This document shows, piece by piece, positions 32,062 through 36,508 of a stretch of 36,508 bases of DNA. A model generated the notes under the pieces. That model searched no databases and was not told the DNA's origin. It worked only from the letters and a program-made list of their open reading frames with translations. The stretch is from JBHEMT01 sp046262435 (GTDB lineage: Bacteria; Chloroflexota; Dormibacteria; Aeolococcales; Aeolococcaceae). Numbering within the stretch: position 1 is the stretch's first letter; each line of letters starts with the position of its first letter. The position numbers and the translations under genes are program-made. The stretch covers positions 1-36,508 of the forward strand of contig JBHEMT010000028.1 in NCBI GenBank assembly GCA_046262435.1, in the 5' to 3' direction.

Positions 32062-33246
32062 ATGGCGAAGAAGAAGTACGACTCGAAGAAGCCCCACGTC
32101 AACGTCGGCACCATCGGTCACATCGACCATGGCAAGACGACCCTGACCGCTGCGATCACCAAGGTGCTTGCTGAGAAAGGTGGCGCGGAGTTCCGGTCGT
32201 TCGACTCGATCGACAACGCCCCCGAGGAGAAGGCTCGCGGTATCACCATCGCGACCGCCCACGTCGAGTACGAGACCGCGAACCGGCACTACGCGCATGT
32301 CGACTGTCCCGGTCACGCTGACTACATCAAGAACATGATCACCGGCGCCGCCCAGATGGACGGTGCCATCCTTGTGGTGGCGGCGACAGACGGTCCGATG
32401 CCGCAGACCCGCGAGCACATCCTGCTCGCCAACCAGGTCGGCGTGAAGAACATCGTGGTCGCACTCAACAAGTGCGACATGGTCGATGACGAGGAACTGC
32501 TCGAGCTGGTCGAGCTCGAGGTTCGCGAGCTGCTCTCCAAGTACGACTTCCCTGGCGACGATGTCCCCATCGTTCGGGTCTCGGCGCTCAAGGCCCTGGA
32601 GGGCGACAAGGAGTGGGAGGAGCAGATCCTCAAGCTCATGGAGGCGGTCGACGCTTACATCCCGCTTCCTGAGCGCCCCAAGGACAAGCCGTTCATGATG
32701 CCGATCGAGGACGTGTTCTCCATCGAGGGTCGCGGCACCGTGGTGACCGGCCGCATCGAGCGCGGTGTGGTCAAGGTCAACGAGCAGGTCGAGATCGTCG
32801 GCATCAAGGACACCTCCAAGACCGTGGTCACGGGCGTGGAAATGTTCCACAAGCTGCTCGACGAGGGTGAGGCCGGGATGAATGTCGGTTGCCTCATCCG
32901 TGGTGTCAAGCGTGAGGATGTCGAGCGCGGCCAGGTGCTGGCGAAGCCCGGATCGATCACCCCGCACACCAAGTTCAAGGCACAGGTGTACGTCCTCTCC
33001 AAGGAGGAGGGTGGTCGGCACACGCCGTTCTTCGGGGGCTACCGCCCTCAGTTCTACATCCGCACCACCGACGTGACCGGCACCATCTCGCTGCCGGAGG
33101 GCACCGAGATGTGCATGCCCGGTGACAACGTGGAGATGGGGATTGAGCTGATCACCCCGATCGGCGTTGAGGACGGCATGCGCTTCGCCATTCGCGAGGG
33201 CGGCCGGACGGTCGGAGCCGGCTCGGTCACCTCGATCGAGAAGTAG
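32062..33246 (+). CDS. tuf: Elongation factor Tu
   Basis: 394 residues from ATG 32062, preceded by a purine-rich GAGAAAGCGAG. Delivers aminoacyl-tRNA to the ribosomal A site. G1 GHIDHGKT (19-26), G3 DCPGH (81-85, catalytic His85), G4 NKCD (136-139), a SALKALEG G5 block, then beta-barrel domains II and III. Codon choice is even more biased than in neighbours, as usual for this gene. No second tuf is in the window. Twenty bases separate it from rpsJ. Confidence 0.98.
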   Translation: MAKKKYDSKKPHVNVGTIGHIDHGKTTLTAAITKVLAEKGGAEFRSFDSIDNAPEEKARGITIATAHVEYETANRHYAHVDCPGHADYIKNMITGAAQMDGAILVVAATDGPMPQTREHILLANQVGVKNIVVALNKCDMVDDEELLELVELEVRELLSKYDFPGDDVPIVRVSALKALEGDKEWEEQILKLMEAVDAYIPLPERPKDKPFMMPIEDVFSIEGRGTVVTGRIERGVVKVNEQVEIVGIKDTSKTVVTGVEMFHKLLDEGEAGMNVGCLIRGVKREDVERGQVLAKPGSITPHTKFKAQVYVLSKEEGGRHTPFFGGYRPQFYIRTTDVTGTISLPEGTEMCMPGDNVEMGIELITPIGVEDGMRFAIREGGRTVGAGSVTSIEK

Positions 33247-33265
33247 GGCAGGGACCACAACCGTC

Positions 33266-33571
33266 ATGGCACAGAAGATCCGGATCCGCCTCAAGGCGTA
33301 CGACCACAAGGTCCTGGACCAGGCCGCGTCGAACATCGTCGACACGGCCGCGCGGACAGGAACCCGGGTGGCCGGTCCTGTGCCCCTGCCCACCGAGATC
33401 AGCAAGTACACCGTGATTCGCAGCCCTTTCATCGACAAGGACTCGCGCGAGCAGTTCGAGATGCGCACCCACAAGCGGATTCTCGACATCCTTGATCCCA
33501 ACCCCAAGGTGGTCGACGCACTGATGCGGCTCAACCTGCCGAGTGGTGTCAACATCGAGATCAAGCTGTGA
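33266..33571 (+). CDS. rpsJ: Ribosomal protein uS10
   Basis: 101 residues from ATG 33266 (MAQKIRIRLKAYDHKVLDQ). Contains the extended loop VPLPTEISKYTVIRSPF that inserts into the 30S head and ends GVNIEIKL. Also acts as NusE in antitermination complexes. First gene of the S10 block; its TGA overlaps the GTG of rplC (GTGA), implying coupled translation. No S10 leader or separate promoter is evident after tuf. Confidence 0.97.
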   Translation: MAQKIRIRLKAYDHKVLDQAASNIVDTAARTGTRVAGPVPLPTEISKYTVIRSPFIDKDSREQFEMRTHKRILDILDPNPKVVDALMRLNLPSGVNIEIKL

Positions 33572-34197
33572 GCCGCGGCATCCTCGCCCGCAAGGTGGGC
33601 ATGACGCAGCTCTTCACCGAGCGCGGCACCATCGTGCCGGTCACCGTGCTTGATGCCAGCGGTTGTCGTGTCGTGCAGCGCAAGACCACGGTCAAGGAGG
33701 GCTACGAGGCCGTCCAGATCGGGTTTGGCGAGCGTGAGTCCCGCAAGACCAACAAGCCGCTCGCCGGCCACTTCCGCCGGGCCGGGGTCAAGCCGCTCCG
33801 CCACCTGGTGGAGCTGCGCGACGCCGGTGAACCTGAGGTGGGGAGCAGCCTTGAGGTCGGCCTGTTCAGCCCGGGCGACGTGGTCGATGTGACCGGTACC
33901 AGCCAGGGCAAGGGCTTTTCTGGAACCCACAAGCGGCACAACTTCGCCCTGGGGCCCAAGACCCACGGGTCGATGAACTACCGGGCCCCCGGCTCGATCG
34001 GGTCGGTCGACGCCGCCCGCGTCTTCAAGGGAGTGAAGCTTCCCGGCCACATGGGCGCGGTGCGGCGCACCGTGCGCGGCCTCGAGGTGGTTCGGGTGGA
34101 CGCCGAGCGCAGGCTACTGCTGATCAAGGGCTCCGTGCCTGGACACCGCAACGCCGTGGTGCTGGTGCGCGACGCCGACAAGCGGGCCACCTTCTGA
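33568..34197 (+). CDS. rplC: Ribosomal protein uL3
   Basis: 209 residues, GTG start overlapping rpsJ by four bases. Typical N-terminus SRGILARKVGMTQLF, the central extension GTSQGKGFSGTHKRHNF that reaches toward the peptidyl-transferase centre, and GHMGAVRRTVRGLEVVRVD. An early assembly protein of the 50S subunit. The stop shares one base with the rplD start (TGATG). Confidence 0.97.
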   Translation: MSRGILARKVGMTQLFTERGTIVPVTVLDASGCRVVQRKTTVKEGYEAVQIGFGERESRKTNKPLAGHFRRAGVKPLRHLVELRDAGEPEVGSSLEVGLFSPGDVVDVTGTSQGKGFSGTHKRHNFALGPKTHGSMNYRAPGSIGSVDAARVFKGVKLPGHMGAVRRTVRGLEVVRVDAERRLLLIKGSVPGHRNAVVLVRDADKRATF

Positions 34198-34817
34198 TGG
34201 CAACTGTCAACGTCGTCGACCAGAGCGGAGCGGTGACCGGGACACGCGAGCTGCCCGCGATGTTCGATGGGCCGGTCAACCAGGCGGTGATGCATCAGGC
34301 CCTGCTGCGCCAGCTCGCCAACGCCCGCCAGGGAACCAGCGACACCAAGAACCGCACCGAGGTACGAGGCGGTGGCAAGAAGCCCTGGCGCCAGAAGGGC
34401 ACCGGGCGCGCCCGCCAGGGCTCGATCCGCGCCCCCCATTGGCGCGGCGGTGGCGTGGTCTTCGGACCCACGCCGCGCTCGTACCGCCAGGACATGCCGC
34501 GTACCGCGCGCCGCCTCGCCCTGCGCTCGGCGCTGGCGGTGAAGGCCCAGGAGTCACAGCTGACGGTGCTTCACTCCTTCGAACTCGAGGCGCCGCGCAC
34601 GCGAGCGGTGGTGGAGCTGCTCGTCAAGCTCGAGGCGGGACGGCGGATCCTGCTGGTTCTCGGTTCCCACAACGAGGTGTTCGAGCGCTCCGCCCGCAAC
34701 ATCCCTGAGGTCAAGGTGGTGCTCGCCAGCAACCTGTCGGTGCGCGACCTGCTTGCGGCGGAGACGGTGATCGCCACCGGCGACGCCCTGGACCACATCG
34801 AGGAGGCGCTGGCGTGA
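34197..34817 (+). CDS. rplD: Ribosomal protein uL4
   Basis: 206 residues, ATG within the rplC stop (TGATG). Conserved loop ARQGTSDTKNRTEVRGGGKK then PWRQKGTGRARQGS lines the exit tunnel, where macrolide-resistance changes occur; it looks wild type. Followed by the RRLALRSALAVKAQE helix and LEAGRRILLVLG. In some bacteria it autoregulates the S10 operon; no such leader is seen here. The stop overlaps rplW (GTGA). Confidence 0.97.
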   Translation: MATVNVVDQSGAVTGTRELPAMFDGPVNQAVMHQALLRQLANARQGTSDTKNRTEVRGGGKKPWRQKGTGRARQGSIRAPHWRGGGVVFGPTPRSYRQDMPRTARRLALRSALAVKAQESQLTVLHSFELEAPRTRAVVELLVKLEAGRRILLVLGSHNEVFERSARNIPEVKVVLASNLSVRDLLAAETVIATGDALDHIEEALA

Positions 34818-35131
34818 CCGAGCGCACCGCGGACCAGCTGATCAAGCGCCCGGTGGTGAGCGAGAAGTCGTACCAGGCGATGACCGACGGCCGCTATACC
34901 TTTCGCTGCTTGCTCAACGCTGAGAAGATCGAGATCAAGCACGCCATCGAGGAGGCCTTTGCCGACCAGAAGATCACCGTGGTCTCGGTCAACACCATGC
35001 GGGTGCGTGGCAAGGAACGGCAGCGGTCGCGGGGCAGCCGGCGGATCATCGGGCACAGCCCGCACTGGAAGAAGGCGATCGTTCAGCTGGCCCCAGGCCA
35101 GAAGATCGCTGGCTTCTTCGAGGACGTCTGA
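34814..35131 (+). CDS. rplW: Ribosomal protein uL23
   Basis: 105 residues, GTG start overlapping the rplD stop by four bases. Motifs LIKRPVVSEKSYQAM and VNTMRVRGKERQ with the C-terminal WKKAIVQLAPGQKI. Sits at the tunnel exit and is the docking site for trigger factor and SRP. The stop shares one base with rplB (TGATG). Confidence 0.96.
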   Translation: MTERTADQLIKRPVVSEKSYQAMTDGRYTFRCLLNAEKIEIKHAIEEAFADQKITVVSVNTMRVRGKERQRSRGSRRIIGHSPHWKKAIVQLAPGQKIAGFFEDV

Positions 35132-35955
35132 TGCCAGTCAAGAAGTACAAGCCGACCAGCCCCGGCCGGCGGTTCATGTCGGTCAGCACTTTTGCAGATG
35201 TCACCGAGACCCGTCCCGAAAAGTCGCTGGTCGAGCATGTCAAGAAGTACAGCGGCCGAAACGCCACCGGCAAGATCACCGTGCGGCATCGTGGTGGAGG
35301 CCACAAGAAGGCCTACCGGCTGATCGACTTCAAGCGCAACAAGTTGGGCATGGCCGCCCGCGTGGCGACGATCGAGTACGACCCCAACCGCAGCGCCAGG
35401 ATTGCCCTGCTTCACTATGACGACGGCGAGAAGCGTTACATCCTCGCCCCGGTGGGACTGGCCGTCGGTGACCGGGTGATGGCCGGGGAAGGGTCGGAGA
35501 TTCGCCCGGGCAACGCGCTGCCACTGGCCAACATCCCCCTGGGTACCACGATCCACAACGTCGAGCTCAGCCTCGGCAAGGGCGGCCAGCTGGTGCGCAG
35601 CGCCGGCGGTGCTGCGCAGCTGCTCGCCAAGGACGGCCCGCACGCGACCCTACGCATGCCCAGCGGGGAGATGCGCCGGGTCGATATCCGCTGCAGCGCG
35701 ACGATCGGCCAGGTGGGCAACACCGACCACGAAAATGAGAACTGGGGCAAGGCCGGCAAGATGCGCTGGCGCGGTTTCCGGCCTGCGGTACGCGGCATGT
35801 CGATGAATCCCTTCGACCATCCTCACGGCGGTGGCGAGGGACGCAGCGGCGCCGGCGGCCATCCCCAGACCCCCTGGGGCAAGCCCGCCCTAGGGCATCG
35901 CACCCGCAACAACAAGGACACCGACCGCATGATCGTGCGCCGGCGCAAGAAGTAG
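35131..35955 (+). CDS. rplB: Ribosomal protein uL2
   Basis: 274 residues. Starts MPVKKYKPTSPGRR; contains KITVRHRGGGHKKAYR and the C-terminal MNPFDHPHGGGEG loop, whose conserved His lies near the peptidyl-transferase centre. Ends in a basic RTRNNKDTDRMIVRRRKK tail. ATG lies within the rplW TGA. Normal length. Confidence 0.98.
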   Translation: MPVKKYKPTSPGRRFMSVSTFADVTETRPEKSLVEHVKKYSGRNATGKITVRHRGGGHKKAYRLIDFKRNKLGMAARVATIEYDPNRSARIALLHYDDGEKRYILAPVGLAVGDRVMAGEGSEIRPGNALPLANIPLGTTIHNVELSLGKGGQLVRSAGGAAQLLAKDGPHATLRMPSGEMRRVDIRCSATIGQVGNTDHENENWGKAGKMRWRGFRPAVRGMSMNPFDHPHGGGEGRSGAGGHPQTPWGKPALGHRTRNNKDTDRMIVRRRKK

Positions 35956-35957
35956 CA

Positions 35958-36245
35958 ATGAGTCGTTCCACAAAGAAGGGGCCCTTCTGCGACGAGCATC
36001 TCCTCAAGAAGGTCCAGATTCTCAACACCACTCGGGAGAAGAAGGTCATCAAGACCTGGTCGCGCCGCAGCGACGTCTTCCCGGACATGGTTGGCCACAC
36101 CATCGCGGTGCACGACGGACGCAAGCACGTGCCGGTATTCATCACCGAGACGATGGTGGGTCACAAGCTCGGTGAGTTCGCCGCGACCCGCAAGTACCGC
36201 GGCCACGGCGGCGGCAGCAGCGAGCGCGGCGCGCAGCGTCGCTAG
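35958..36245 (+). CDS. rpsS: Ribosomal protein uS19
   Basis: 95 residues from ATG 35958, two bases after the rplB stop. MSRSTKKGPFCDEHLLKKV, then WSRRSDVFPDMVGHTIAVH and KLGEFAATRKYRGH: standard S19 of the 30S head, contacting S13 and the A-site finger. The C-terminal tail is Gly/Ser/Arg-rich. Confidence 0.97.
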   Translation: MSRSTKKGPFCDEHLLKKVQILNTTREKKVIKTWSRRSDVFPDMVGHTIAVHDGRKHVPVFITETMVGHKLGEFAATRKYRGHGGGSSERGAQRR

Positions 36246-36272
36246 AACCGAAAGCCAGGAATACCAGGAGCC

Positions 36273-36508
36273 ATGGAAGTCATCGCCACCGCCAAGGGAG
36301 TTCGCATCACCGCACGCAAGGTGCGGCTGGTGAGCGCGACTGTCGTCGGCATGCCCGTGTCCGAGGCCATCGTTGCGCTGAGCTTCACTCCGCGTGCGGC
36401 GGCGATCGAGGTGGCCAAGGTGATCAAGTCGGCGGCGGCCAACGCCGAGCACAACTACAACCTCGATGCCTCCACCCTGCGGGTGACCCGGGTCATCGTC
36501 GATGAGGG
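36273..36508 (+). CDS. rplV: Ribosomal protein uL22, 3' end beyond window
   Basis: First 78 codons. ATG 36273 has AGGAG four bases upstream. MEVIATAKGVRITARKVRLV, then FTPRAAAIEVAKVIKSAAAN and NAEHNYNLDASTLRVTR: L22, which lines the exit tunnel with L4. The tunnel beta-hairpin lies past the edge of the window. Continues the S10 gene order (rpsC expected next). Confidence 0.96.
   Translation, partial: MEVIATAKGVRITARKVRLVSATVVGMPVSEAIVALSFTPRAAAIEVAKVIKSAAANAEHNYNLDASTLRVTRVIVDE

Noticed and set aside
31213..34050. Long minus-strand open frame of about 945 codons opposite fusA, tuf, rpsJ and rplC
   Set aside because: The plus-strand genes are certain; this is a mirror frame caused by strong codon bias.

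Overview
The window is a high-GC bacterial chromosome segment. GC is clearly above 65 % by eye, GTG starts are frequent and third codon positions are strongly G/C. The gene content (an Lhr helicase next to a Nei2-type glycosylase, an actinobacterial-like RpoB/RpoC, free-standing regulators) suggests a terrestrial lineage near Actinobacteriota, Chloroflexota or Dormibacterota. That placement is inference; no rRNA gene is present to settle it. I see no tRNA, rRNA, CRISPR array, transposase, phage gene or integrase.

Bases 1-5.2 k, minus strand: a membrane histidine kinase cut by the left edge, two paralogous polytopic membrane proteins with a GT-C-like layout (overlapping stop/start), and a two-TM protein of unknown role overlapping the second of them. 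Bases 5.3-7.1 k: a receiver-only response regulator divergent from a soluble DegS/NarL-type histidine kinase. Bases 7.1-13.05 k, plus strand: Lhr-type helicase, Nei/Fpg DNA glycosylase and a Cof-like HAD phosphatase, tightly packed. Bases 13.06-16.0 k, minus strand: malQ downstream of a receiver-HD-GYP regulator. Bases 16.0-16.5 k hold no confident gene but do hold a good plus-strand terminator. Bases 16.5-18.4 k: a small membrane protein (minus) and a GABA-type aminotransferase (plus).

Bases 18.4-27.97 k, minus strand: rplJ-rplL-rpoB-rpoC, with an L10 leader upstream of rplJ and a terminator/attenuator between rplL and rpoB. A bidirectional terminator separates rpoC from the aminotransferase. 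Bases 28.1-28.85 k: a glucose-1-dehydrogenase-like SDR on the plus strand. Bases 28.9-36.5 k, plus strand: a recognisable sigma70-type promoter, then rpsL-rpsG-fusA-tuf-rpsJ-rplC-rplD-rplW-rplB-rpsS-rplV (right edge cuts rplV). Many start/stop overlaps there imply translational coupling.

Most of the window is conserved core machinery. No obviously new multi-gene system is visible. The most unusual points are: rplJL-rpoBC is inverted and separated from the str/S10 block by an SDR gene; the Nei-type glycosylase has Lys where the catalytic Glu after Pro2 is expected; RpoC has an enlarged coiled-coil insertion; a convincing terminator stands downstream of no annotated gene; and the two GT-C-like membrane paralogues are unnamed.
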